Translations under genes and position numbers: made by a program
Shown here: one piece after another, positions 51,075 to 61,710 of the stretch
How the letters are laid out: every line of letters begins with the position of its first letter
Position numbering within the stretch: position 1 is the stretch's first letter
The notes under the pieces: model-generated
Database searches by the model: none
Told to the model about the DNA's origin: nothing
The model's input: the letters and a program-made list of their open reading frames with translations, nothing else
Assembly: GCF_015711605.1 (NCBI RefSeq)
Contig: NZ_JABTEZ010000001.1
Coordinates: 1,516,001-1,580,000 of the forward strand
Reading direction: 5' to 3'
DNA length: 64,000 bases
Source of the DNA: Planomonospora sp. ID67723
GTDB taxonomy: Bacteria > Actinomycetota > Actinomycetes > Streptosporangiales > Streptosporangiaceae

Positions 51075-52637
51075 CTAGGAGATGACGGGGACGGGCGGGG
51101 TGCCCGTGCCGGTCCAGGAGGCGATGAAGCCGAAGGTGGTCGAGCCGCCGACCGGGATGGAGCCGTTCCAGGCGGCGTTGGAGAAGGTGAAGGCGGTACC
51201 GGAGGCCGACAGGGTCGAGCTCCAGTTCTGGGTGACCTTCACTCCGGCCGGGTAGGTCAGCGTGGTCTTCCACGAGTTCACGGCGGCGGCGCACTTGACC
51301 GTGACCTCGCCCTGGAAGCCGCCCGGCCAGGAGTTGACCAGCTTGTAGGTGGCCGCGCAGTCGCTCGGCGGGGTCGAGGTGGTCGTGAACGACGTGGTCT
51401 CGGAGGCGTCGGAGACGTTCCCGGCGGCGTCGCGGGCGACGACGTGGACGGTGTAGGCCGTCTCGGGGGTCAGGCCGGTCAGGGTGAGGGAGTTCGCAGC
51501 CGAGGAACCGAGCTTGGTGGTGCCCCGGTAGACGTCGTAGCCGGTGACGCCCACGTTGTCGGTGGAGGCGGTCCAGGTCAGGGTGGCGCCGGTCGCGGTG
51601 ATCGCCGAGGCCGTCGGCTTGCCGGGCGTGGTGGGCTTCTCCGTGTCGGTGCCGCCCCCGCCGTAGATCTTCGCCTCGACGGAGGTCTGCGCGATGCCGT
51701 TGGCGCCGTTGAACAGGCGCTGTCCCCAGGGGGTCAGGGCACTGGCGTTGAAGTTGGTGACCTGGTCGAGATACTCGACGCCGCCGCCGTTGCCGCTCCA
51801 GGACCAGCCGAAGTAGCCCAGGCCCCGCGCCTGCGCCTGGGACATGATCGTGTCCTCGTCGGGGTCGCCGTCGGAGTGATTGAACCCGAACTCGCCGATG
51901 ACCAGGGGGAGCCCGGCGGTCTGGAACGCCTGGAGGTAGTCGGTGACCTCGGCCGCGGTGTCGAACACGCCGTACATGTGGATCGAGAAGATCGTGTTGC
52001 GGTCCGGGTCGGCGGCGAAGACGGTCTTGGCGTTGTCCCGCATGGCGAAGCGCCAGTCCTGGCCCCAGTTGGGGGCGTCGACCATGAGCGCGTGGTCGAA
52101 CCCGGCCTCGCGCATGCGCTTGATCGCGCCTGCGGTGGCCGTGGTCCAGTCCGGGGTGACGGCGTTGTTGCCGATCGGCTCGTTGCCGATGTTGACGATG
52201 ACGTAGTCTTCCTGGCCCTCCAGCGCGCTCTTCACGCTGATCCAGTAGTTCACGGCCTGGTCGAGGGTGTAGGCGCCGGCCTGCTCGCCGTACCCGGTGG
52301 TGTCGTGGTTCTCCAGTACGCAGATGAGCTTGTTCTGCTTGCACAGGGAGACGACGTTCGCCACGTCGGCGGCGCTGTTGGCGGTCCACCGGCCGCCGCT
52401 CAGCACCACGCGCACGGCGTTGGCGCCGAGTGCCTTGATCCCGGCGAAGGAAGCGGTCTGGGTCGGGTACCAGGTGTGCGCGTGGGAGGTGCCCCGCATG
52501 ACGAGCGGGGTGCCGTCGGCCTCGACGATCTCCGTGCCGCTCACGTGGATGCCGGTGGCGGCCTGGGCGGGCGGTGCCGCCACGAGGAACGAGGTGAGGG
52601 CCGCGGCGACCGCCGCGATGGTGAGTCGTGCTCTCAT
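51075..52637 (-). CDS. Secreted beta-mannanase, GH5 (subfamily 8-like)-Fn3-CBM2
   Basis: A 520-residue exported enzyme. Signal peptide 1-26 (AQA). The GH5 domain about 27-330 strongly resembles Streptomyces lividans ManA as I remember it: MRGTSHAHTWYPTQT, CKQNKLICVLENHDTTGYG, acid/base Glu153 in NIGNEPIGN, SIHMYGVFD, nucleophile Glu249 in IGEFGFNHSDGDPDEDTIM, and WSWSGNGGGVEYLD. Fn3 about 335-425, CBM2 about 428-520. It cleaves mannan and glucomannan. It lies between the xylanase and the GH9 cellulase on the same strand with about 100-base gaps. Confidence 0.93.
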   Translation of the reverse strand: MRARLTIAAVAAALTSFLVAAPPAQAATGIHVSGTEIVEADGTPLVMRGTSHAHTWYPTQTASFAGIKALGANAVRVVLSGGRWTANSAADVANVVSLCKQNKLICVLENHDTTGYGEQAGAYTLDQAVNYWISVKSALEGQEDYVIVNIGNEPIGNNAVTPDWTTATAGAIKRMREAGFDHALMVDAPNWGQDWRFAMRDNAKTVFAADPDRNTIFSIHMYGVFDTAAEVTDYLQAFQTAGLPLVIGEFGFNHSDGDPDEDTIMSQAQARGLGYFGWSWSGNGGGVEYLDQVTNFNASALTPWGQRLFNGANGIAQTSVEAKIYGGGGTDTEKPTTPGKPTASAITATGATLTWTASTDNVGVTGYDVYRGTTKLGSSAANSLTLTGLTPETAYTVHVVARDAAGNVSDASETTSFTTTSTPPSDCAATYKLVNSWPGGFQGEVTVKCAAAVNSWKTTLTYPAGVKVTQNWSSTLSASGTAFTFSNAAWNGSIPVGGSTTFGFIASWTGTGTPPVPVIS

Positions 52638-52660
52638 GACCTGCCTTGAGGGGGAAGGGG

Positions 52661-52697
52661 GCCGACCGGGCGGAGGGGTCCGCTGCGCCCGGCCGGC
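52661..52697 (-). terminator. Stem-loop between GH9 and GH5 genes
   Basis: GCCGACCGGGCG (52661-52672) pairs with CGCCCGGCCGGC (52686-52697), one mismatch. It should end GH9 transcription or protect its mRNA end. Confidence 0.5.
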
Positions 52698-52740
52698 GTT
52701 CGTGGGAGGCGCCCCGGAAGGACCGGGAGGCCGGGGAGGG

Positions 52741-55377
<2,637 letters not shown>

Positions 55378-55433
55378 TCAGGCCGGAGAGGGGAGAGACC
55401 TGCCCGGGCCCGTCCGGGGGACCGGCCGGCCGG

Positions 55434-58376
55434 TCAGGGGAAGAGCCGGCCGTACTCGGCCAGGGCCACGGCCACGTCGACCTGGGCCCAGAACCGGTGG
55501 AAGGTGAAGGTCGGCGCGGGGCCGGTGCCCTTCAGGTAGGCGTCCACCTTCGGCCAGTCCGGGTCGTTCTTGTAGAAGGACCGGATGGACAGGAAGGTGG
55601 AGTTGCTGTCGATCACGTCGCCGTTGGGCATCTTGCCGGTCCAGCCCGCCGGGACGTAGACCGGGTCGTTGAGCCGGCTGTAGTCGGCCTTGGTCTCGGT
55701 GGTCGAGACGCCCTTGGCGTCCTGGTTGTTCTTCCACATGCCGTCGAGCAGGCCCTTGGCGATGTCCCGGGACTTGGTGTCGCCGGACTTGGCCGCGTAG
55801 TACATCAGAACCTTGGCGTAGGAGCCGGCCACGCCCACGTCGGTCGTGTAGTCCCTGATGCTGACGTGCAGCCCGGAGTTGGAGCCCGGGTTGGACGGGT
55901 TCCAGGTGTCGGGCTGGCCGGTCCACACCAGCGTCGAGGGGATCTGGTAGGTCCCGTCGGCGTTGATCGTGGTGTTGTCGGTGGCCCACTTGACCCACTT
56001 GTCCAGCACGACCTTGGCGTCGGCGTTGCCGGTGGCGTAGTACAGCTCCGCCACGCGCTCCATGGACCAGGCCTGGAAGCCGAACCACTGGTTGGACGGC
56101 GGGTCGTGGTAGACCGGCTGCCAGTCGTAGGCCATGCCGTAGAAGGTCGGCAGGGTCGACGGCGGCGTGGCGTAGTGGCCCTGCCAGCTGTTGGTCGCGC
56201 CGCCCGCGATCGCGCCCTCGCTCGACTGCAGCCAGCGGTAGAACTCAAGCTGCCGGTCCAGGCTCTTGTCCCAGTCCTGTACGGCGGTCGCCCCCTTGGG
56301 CTTGAGCGCGTCCACGCTGGACAGCACCCACGCGGCCATCGGGTTCTGGTAGCCGGAGTGGTTGTGGCTGGAGCCGATCCGCCAGGCCCAGCCGGCGGAG
56401 GTGTCGATCGCCCCGCCCCAGGCGTAGTACCAGCTCAGCAGGTAGGCCGAGCTGTCCTTGCCGGTGCCGGCCGGGCAGGACGTGCTGGTGCAGCCCTGCT
56501 TCTTGAAGTACTTGTCGTACATCGCGTAGCGCAGGTAGTCGCCCATCTTCGCGGCCTTGGCGACCGAGGAGGCGACCTGCGACTCCTTGCCCTGCTCCTT
56601 GGCCCAGGTGTGCGCCCAGTAGGCGACCTGGACGGCGCGGGCGTCGGCGTCGGGGGCGTTGGTGTACTTCCACTGCTTGGCGTAGGAGGCGTCCCCGGTG
56701 AACAGGTCCAGGTAGCCGTTCTTGCCGCCGTGCTTGAAGGTGTCGCAGGACGGCTGGGGGATCGTCTCGAAGACCGACTCCTCCGGGCCGCGCTGGTAGG
56801 TGTTGATGTAGGCGGGCCTGGTGGTGCCGTCGCCGCAGCGGCCGAAGCCGTAGGTGTTGTCGACGTCGAGCAGCCAGTGCATGCCGTACACGTCACTGGT
56901 GCCGTAGGCGCTCTTCAGCTCGCCTGCGATCGGGTCCACGCCGACCGAGACGCCGCCGTCCAGCTTGGACGGGTACTGCTTGATGTCGTCCCACTCGCCG
57001 GCGTAGGTCGCGGGCTTGGAGGGGTTGTAGAAGGAGTTCGTCGGCTGGTCGGCGGTGGCCGGGATGATGTACTTCTCCATCGAGGCCCAGGCCGCGTTGA
57101 ACTTGCTCCAGTCGCCGGTCACCTTGCCGTAGGCCGCCTCCAGCCACAGGTAGTAGCTGTAGGCCTCGGAGGTGGTCTCGTGCCCGTGGTCCGGCGCCTC
57201 GACCAGGAAGGTCTCGACCGAGTGGTACGGCACGCCCTCGGGGGAGAAGTAGCCGTTGGCCGGGTCCTTGAGCTTGTTGTACATCGTGGTGAAGCGCTTG
57301 ATGTACTCGTTGTCCCCGCCGGGGGTGTCGTTGTCCACCTCGGTCGCGGTCGCCTTGGCGGCGGTGTGGCCGGTGGCGGTGGAGGTGAACTCGGCGCTGC
57401 CGGAGGTCGTGTCGGCGTCCTCGGCGGCCCTGACCGTCACCGTCTGGGCGGTGTTCCAGTTGGCCGGGGTGAAGACCAGCGACGCCCCGCCGCCGACGGA
57501 CAGGTCGGCGTCCCCGCTCGTCCTGGCGGTCGTCACGGTGACGTTCGCCGCCGGGGCCTTGGAGAGCTTGACCGAGAGGGTCTCCGAGCCGCCTTCGGGC
57601 ACGGCGACCGTGGCGGGCGTGAGGACCACCGCGGGCGCGGTGTCGGCCTTCACGCTGATCCCGACCGGCTCGGAGGTCTTCGCCAGACCCTTGTCGTCGG
57701 TGGCCTTCGCGGTGATCGAGTAGTCGCCGGCCGGCACGCCGGTCCAGTTGTGGGAGTACGGCGCGCTGGTGTCGGTGCCCAGCAGCGTGCTGCCGCTGTA
57801 GAACTCGACCTTGGCCACCGTGCCGTCGGCGTCGGAGGCGTCTGCGGCGATCTCCACCGTGGCGGGAGCGGTGAAGCTCGCCCCGGCGACCGGCTTGGTG
57901 AGCTTCACCGCGGGGGCCTGGTTGCCCGGCCCGCCGCCGCAGGCGACGCCGTTGATCGTGAAGGCGTCCGGCTTGGGGTTGCTCCCCGACCAGCTGCCGT
58001 TGAAGCCGATGTTCGTCGAGGCGCCGGTGGCGAGTCTGCCGTTCCAGTCCAGGCTCTTGGCGGTGACCGAGGCGCCGTCCTGCGCCCAGGTCGCGCTCCA
58101 GCCCTGCATCACCTTCTGCGTGGCGGTCGGGAAGTCGAAACCGAGGGTCCAGCCGTCCAGCGGGTCGCCCAGGTTTTTGATCGTGACGCTGGCGGTGAAC
58201 CCGCCCTGCCAGTCGTTGGTGGAGTAGGCGACGTCACACGCGACGGCCGCGTGGGCGGGGGAGGCCGCCAGCGCGGTGGTCGTCCCGGCCGCCAGGCTGA
58301 GGAGAGCCAGCGTCGCGACGCGTCTCCGCCTCCTGGGGTGTGGGAGCGCTCCCGCTCTCGTGGGGTATCGGTCCAT
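55434..58376 (-). CDS. Secreted exocellulase, CBM2-Ig-like-GH48
   Basis: A 980-residue exported reducing-end cellobiohydrolase. A long signal peptide with RRRRR ends about residue 44 (AHA). CBM2 about 46-148; a bacterial Ig-like domain about 152-245 ([16 protein letters not shown]); a Calx-beta-like domain about 250-340; GH48 about 345-980 with [16 protein letters not shown] (catalytic acid Glu), [16 protein letters not shown] and [15 protein letters not shown]48 is the key enzyme of bacterial crystalline-cellulose breakdown, in synergy with GH9. CelR/CebR-type boxes lie at 58458 and, within the signal-peptide codons, at 58341. Confidence 0.95.
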   Translation of the reverse strand: MDRYPTRAGALPHPRRRRRVATLALLSLAAGTTTALAASPAHAAVACDVAYSTNDWQGGFTASVTIKNLGDPLDGWTLGFDFPTATQKVMQGWSATWAQDGASVTAKSLDWNGRLATGASTNIGFNGSWSGSNPKPDAFTINGVACGGGPGNQAPAVKLTKPVAGASFTAPATVEIAADASDADGTVAKVEFYSGSTLLGTDTSAPYSHNWTGVPAGDYSITAKATDDKGLAKTSEPVGISVKADTAPAVVLTPATVAVPEGGSETLSVKLSKAPAANVTVTTARTSGDADLSVGGGASLVFTPANWNTAQTVTVRAAEDADTTSGSAEFTSTATGHTAAKATATEVDNDTPGGDNEYIKRFTTMYNKLKDPANGYFSPEGVPYHSVETFLVEAPDHGHETTSEAYSYYLWLEAAYGKVTGDWSKFNAAWASMEKYIIPATADQPTNSFYNPSKPATYAGEWDDIKQYPSKLDGGVSVGVDPIAGELKSAYGTSDVYGMHWLLDVDNTYGFGRCGDGTTRPAYINTYQRGPEESVFETIPQPSCDTFKHGGKNGYLDLFTGDASYAKQWKYTNAPDADARAVQVAYWAHTWAKEQGKESQVASSVAKAAKMGDYLRYAMYDKYFKKQGCTSTSCPAGTGKDSSAYLLSWYYAWGGAIDTSAGWAWRIGSSHNHSGYQNPMAAWVLSSVDALKPKGATAVQDWDKSLDRQLEFYRWLQSSEGAIAGGATNSWQGHYATPPSTLPTFYGMAYDWQPVYHDPPSNQWFGFQAWSMERVAELYYATGNADAKVVLDKWVKWATDNTTINADGTYQIPSTLVWTGQPDTWNPSNPGSNSGLHVSIRDYTTDVGVAGSYAKVLMYYAAKSGDTKSRDIAKGLLDGMWKNNQDAKGVSTTETKADYSRLNDPVYVPAGWTGKMPNGDVIDSNSTFLSIRSFYKNDPDWPKVDAYLKGTGPAPTFTFHRFWAQVDVAVALAEYGRLFP
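58341..58354. promoter_or_regulatory. CelR/CebR-type box inside the start of the GH48 gene
   Basis: TGGGAGCGCTCCCG, 13 of 14 matches to the cellulose-regulator palindrome TGGGAGCGCTCCCA, 22-35 bases inside the GH48 coding sequence. It could act as a roadblock site or form a loop with the upstream box. Confidence 0.6.
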
Positions 58377-58457
58377 GGGAAAGGGTCCTCCAGGGGTGAC
58401 TCGTTGCGATTCCGCTGGTAGAGGCGTCGCGCCGGATCAAGTAAGGGCGAAGGTCTG

Positions 58458-58471
58458 TGGGAGCGCTCCCA
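58458..58471. promoter_or_regulatory. Perfect CelR/CebR box upstream of GH48
   Basis: TGGGAGCGCTCCCA, identical to the LacI-family CelR (Thermobifida)/CebR (Streptomyces) operator relieved by cellobiose, 82 bases upstream of the GH48 start codon. Confidence 0.88.
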
Positions 58472-58588
58472 AAAGGGATTCTGGAGAGCGCCGGGAGGAT
58501 GTCAATGGTGTGTCCGTCGGGTTGCGCGGGGGTTTCCCTCCGGTGCCGGTCAGACCGCTGCACCCGGGTGGGCGGGCTTTCCGGAACG

Positions 58589-58599
58589 TGAAACTTTCA
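58589..58599. promoter_or_regulatory. TGAAACTTTCA palindrome
   Basis: An 11-base palindrome of the same GAAA-C-TTTC type as the one before the xylanase gene, between the kinase gene end and the GH48 promoter. It suggests a second regulator with input on the locus. Confidence 0.4.
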
Positions 58600-58666
58600 G
58601 ATGCGATCACGCCGCTCACACCTCGGCCTCCGCCGGCCTCCGCCGGCCGCATGGGGACGGGAACCG

Positions 58667-60943
58667 TCAGGGCAGAGGCGGATTGGCCAGTCTGGCGCGC
58701 TCCAGAGCCAGCTCCGGCCAGAATGTCCCGGGGCGCGGGGTCTCCACGCCGTAGACCGGATCCTCGGGGCCGACGGTGCCGCGCGTGCACGGCCCGTTCG
58801 CGAGGCCGGGGTCGGAGATCCACAGGTAGGCGTCGACCAGCTCCGCGTTCGTCACCGTCGCCGGCCGGAGGCCGGCGCCCCGGCCGGGAGGGTTGCACCA
58901 CGTCTGAGGTTTCGGATAGATCTCGTCGGGAATCCACTCGCCCCGGCCGTTCCGGCTGGTGTCGATCACGAAGTGCGGAAGCACGGCCGGGTCGTCCGGC
59001 GCCGCCCCGATCTCCGCGTCGAGGCAGTCGTTCGTCCGCGCCGTCACCTGGACGTGCACGCACTTGGCCAGCCGGGTGCCGTACTCCACGAGGCCGCCGG
59101 TGGGCTGGTAGGCGCCGACGTTGAGGAAGAAGCCGTCGGCCCCGTCTATCCCCGCCTCGACGAGCCGGTGGGCGATCGTGCTCAGCGGGGGCCACTTCTC
59201 GAAACTGCCGTCGAGGTAGACGGCTGAGCGGGGCAGCTCCCCGAACCGTCCGACGGCGTAGGCGAGGCTGCGGAACCGCTCGCGCGCGGCCTCGTCGTCT
59301 CCCCGGCCGCACCCCTCGGTGCCGGGGACGTTCCCGAGGCTGTTGGGCTCCAGGATCAGCACCGCCCGGGCGTCGCCGATCCCCTCGGCGATCTCCCGGA
59401 CCCAGGCGCGGTAGGCGGAGCCGTCCTTCGCGCCGGCCGCCTGGCAGTTCCGCATGGGCAGGTTGTAGACGACGAAGATGGGGACGGAGCCGGTCCGGGA
59501 GGCCTCCTCCACGGTGGCGGAGACGGTCCGGCGGGTCTCGGCGGCGGTGCCCTTCAGCCAGATGGCCCGGGGAACCGCCGAGAGCATCCGCATCAGCTCC
59601 ACGTCCTGCTCGTGCCGCCCGGAGGCCGCCCATGACTCCGCCTGCCGGGCGGCGCCGCTGTCCGGCGGGTTGAAGAACCGCACACCTCCCTCGTCGAGGG
59701 GGTTGTGCCCGGAGGCGCCGAAGGGCCCTACGGCGGCTGCGGCGGACGGCGTGGCGCGCCCCCCGGCCGTCCCCGGTGCCGTCCCCGGTGCCGTCGTGCG
59801 GGAGTCCGCCGTGGCGGGCGGGGAGGACCGGGAGGAGCCGTCCACCGTTTCGGATCGCGAGGCCACCAGCAGCGTCACCGCGACCGCGAAGACGCTCAGC
59901 ACCGCTCCCGCGCCCGCCCACAGCCGTGTCCGGGACCGGCCGGGGCTCCCCTCGGCGATCATCGCGCCGTGGGTGCCGGTCCCGGCGCCGCCTCCCCGGA
60001 CACGCCCCGTCTCTCCCGTCTCGGCATCGTGCGTGCTCGGACCGGCGGGCCCGCCGGTCGCTCCCGGTTCCTCCGGCGCAGGCAGGACGTCCGGACGGGC
60101 CGCCACGGCGACCCGGCCCGGGGGAGGCGTCGCGTCCGCGTCCACCGGACCGGCGCTGAGCTCGTCCAGCAGATCCTGGGGGGTCGGGCGGTCGGCGGGG
60201 TCCTTGGCGAGGGCGGCGGTGACGAGCGGGAGGAGGTGGCCGGGCAGCCCGGACAGATCGGGCTCGTGGTGCGCCACCCGGTAGAGGAGCGCCGGGGCGG
60301 CGCCGGTGCCGAAGGGGCCGTGACCGCTGGCGGCGAAGACGAGCACCCCGCCCCAGGCGAAGACGTCCGAGGCCGGGGTGGCGGGCTCGCCCTTCACCTG
60401 CTCCGGCGACATGAACGCGGGGGTGCCCACCAGAACGCTGCTGACTTTGCCGAGGTTCTCCGCCAGCCGGGCGATGCCGAAGTCGATGACCTTGGGCCCG
60501 ACCGGGGAGAGCAGCACGTTGGAGGGTTTGAGGTCGCGGTGGACGACCTGCGCCCTGTGGATGGCCCGCAACGCGACCGCGATGCTGGCCGCCAGGCCGT
60601 CGAGGCTGGAGCCGGTCAGCGGACCGCCGGTCTGGACGGCCTGCTCCAGGCTGGGGCCGGGCACGAACTCCGTCACCAGGTAGGCCAGGGCCCCGTCCAC
60701 GTCGGCGGCGAGCACCGGAGCGGTGCAGAATCGGGCGACCCGCTGGGCGGCGGCCACCTCCTGCCGGAACCGGCTCCGGAATCCGGGATCGTCCGCGAGG
60801 TGCGCGTGGACCACCTTGACGGCCACCTGGGCGCCGGCCTCGTCACGGGCGAGATAGACCAGGCCCATCCCGCCCCGGCCGAGCCTGCCGAGCACGGTGT
60901 AGGGCCCGATCCGGCGCGGATCGTTGTCCTTCAGCTCGTCCAT
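58667..60943 (-). CDS. Transmembrane Ser/Thr kinase with pseudo-GH6 cellulase ectodomain
   Basis: A 758-residue protein (ATG at 60943 behind AGGGGG). Residues 12-262 are a PknB-type kinase with all key residues: GRLGRGGMGLVYLA, Lys43, HRDLKPSN (Asp137), DFG (Asp154), GTPAFMSPEQ. Residues 341-361 are the single membrane helix; 365-410 a Ser/Thr/Pro linker; 415-758 a GH6 fold (YNLPMRNC, LILEPNSLG, AVYLDGSFEKW, FFLNVGAYQ, FVIDTSRNGRGEW, WCNPPGRG, WISDPGLANG). Catalytic Asp positions are Asn (499, 534, 716), the final motif has Ser710 and Leu714 for Lys and Glu, so hydrolysis is unlikely. Likely a cellulose or cello-oligosaccharide sensor kinase next to the cellulase genes. Confidence 0.88.
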   Translation of the reverse strand: MDELKDNDPRRIGPYTVLGRLGRGGMGLVYLARDEAGAQVAVKVVHAHLADDPGFRSRFRQEVAAAQRVARFCTAPVLAADVDGALAYLVTEFVPGPSLEQAVQTGGPLTGSSLDGLAASIAVALRAIHRAQVVHRDLKPSNVLLSPVGPKVIDFGIARLAENLGKVSSVLVGTPAFMSPEQVKGEPATPASDVFAWGGVLVFAASGHGPFGTGAAPALLYRVAHHEPDLSGLPGHLLPLVTAALAKDPADRPTPQDLLDELSAGPVDADATPPPGRVAVAARPDVLPAPEEPGATGGPAGPSTHDAETGETGRVRGGGAGTGTHGAMIAEGSPGRSRTRLWAGAGAVLSVFAVAVTLLVASRSETVDGSSRSSPPATADSRTTAPGTAPGTAGGRATPSAAAAVGPFGASGHNPLDEGGVRFFNPPDSGAARQAESWAASGRHEQDVELMRMLSAVPRAIWLKGTAAETRRTVSATVEEASRTGSVPIFVVYNLPMRNCQAAGAKDGSAYRAWVREIAEGIGDARAVLILEPNSLGNVPGTEGCGRGDDEAARERFRSLAYAVGRFGELPRSAVYLDGSFEKWPPLSTIAHRLVEAGIDGADGFFLNVGAYQPTGGLVEYGTRLAKCVHVQVTARTNDCLDAEIGAAPDDPAVLPHFVIDTSRNGRGEWIPDEIYPKPQTWCNPPGRGAGLRPATVTNAELVDAYLWISDPGLANGPCTRGTVGPEDPVYGVETPRPGTFWPELALERARLANPPLP

Positions 60944-61086
60944 GAGCCCCCTGTCGGAACGTGACCCAAGGATCATAAAGGAATGGCCAAGACGCCCTTC
61001 GAACAGCTTTGTGACTTTTGCCGCTTCATATGGCTTCTATGGATTCATCCTGCGAAGACACGACAAACGATGGAAGAGGAGGGCCC

Positions 61087-61158
61087 ATGAGCGGTGAGCG
61101 TGCCCGCGAATGGCAAGTATCCTCATATTGTCGGGACTCAGGGGCTGTGTGCTCTTGA
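61087..61158 (+). CDS. 23-residue frame resembling a DUF397 start
   Basis: An ATG behind GAGGAGGG (spacing 3-6) opens MSGERAREWQVSSYC then RDSGAVCS and stops at 61158. Trp-x-x-Ser-Ser-Tyr-x-x-Ser-Gly resembles the start of DUF397 proteins (W-x-K-S-S-x-S...), which partner HTH regulators in actinomycetes, but it ends far too early. It may be a leader peptide or a truncated DUF397 remnant. The rest of 60944-61244 shows no gene. Confidence 0.35.
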   Translation: MSGERAREWQVSSYCRDSGAVCS

Positions 61159-61244
61159 TCGTCCCTGTACGTTGACCTTAACTGGCCCTCGCGCCTGTCG
61201 CACCATCACGCCGTTCCCGCGGCCAGGCTCATAGGCAGGCGACC

Positions 61245-61619
61245 ATGACGAAGTTGTCCATCCAGGTCACCCACTACCGTGCTTGCGTCGTCGTATCGAT
61301 CGCGGGCGACCTGGACAAGGTTTCGGCTCCGGAACTGGAGCAGACGCTGACGGACCTGCTCGCGGGCGGGCACATCCATCTCATCGCCGACGTGTCGGAG
61401 CTGGATTTCTGCGATTCCACCGGGGTCTGGCTGCTCCTGTCCGGCCTGCGCCGGACCTTCGAGGCGGGCGGCTGGCTGCGCCTGGCGGGCGTCAGGGGGT
61501 TCCTCCAGCGTCTGCTGGAGCTCACCCGGCTCAGCGACGCGTTCCCCACCGACCCCACCGTCGCGGAGTCCCTGAGCCACGCCCCCACCCGGCGCTCCTC
61601 GCCCCCCACGGTCGCGTAG
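61245..61619 (+). CDS. STAS-domain anti-sigma factor antagonist
   Basis: A 124-residue SpoIIAA/RsbV-like protein: VVVSIAGDLDKVSAPELEQT, then ADVSELDFCDSTGVWLLLS with the Ser that an anti-sigma kinase phosphorylates, and a disordered Ser/Pro tail. In its dephospho form such a protein releases a sigma factor from its anti-sigma partner. No RsbW-type partner is encoded nearby. It lies between two Ser/Thr kinase genes on the opposite strand, so a kinase of the locus could be its modifier; that is inference. Confidence 0.85.
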   Translation: MTKLSIQVTHYRACVVVSIAGDLDKVSAPELEQTLTDLLAGGHIHLIADVSELDFCDSTGVWLLLSGLRRTFEAGGWLRLAGVRGFLQRLLELTRLSDAFPTDPTVAESLSHAPTRRSSPPTVA

Positions 61620-61710
61620 AGCCCGCCCGCAGCCGCGCGGTCGCACCGGACGGCCGGACGCGGTGGGGTGCGGCGGACGCTGCGACCCCGCCGCGTCCGG
61701 CCGGACCGGC

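Noticed and set aside
49304-51085. A 593-codon frame antisense to the xylanase gene
   Set aside because: A Gly/Val-rich shadow of the GH10-Fn3-CBM2 gene.
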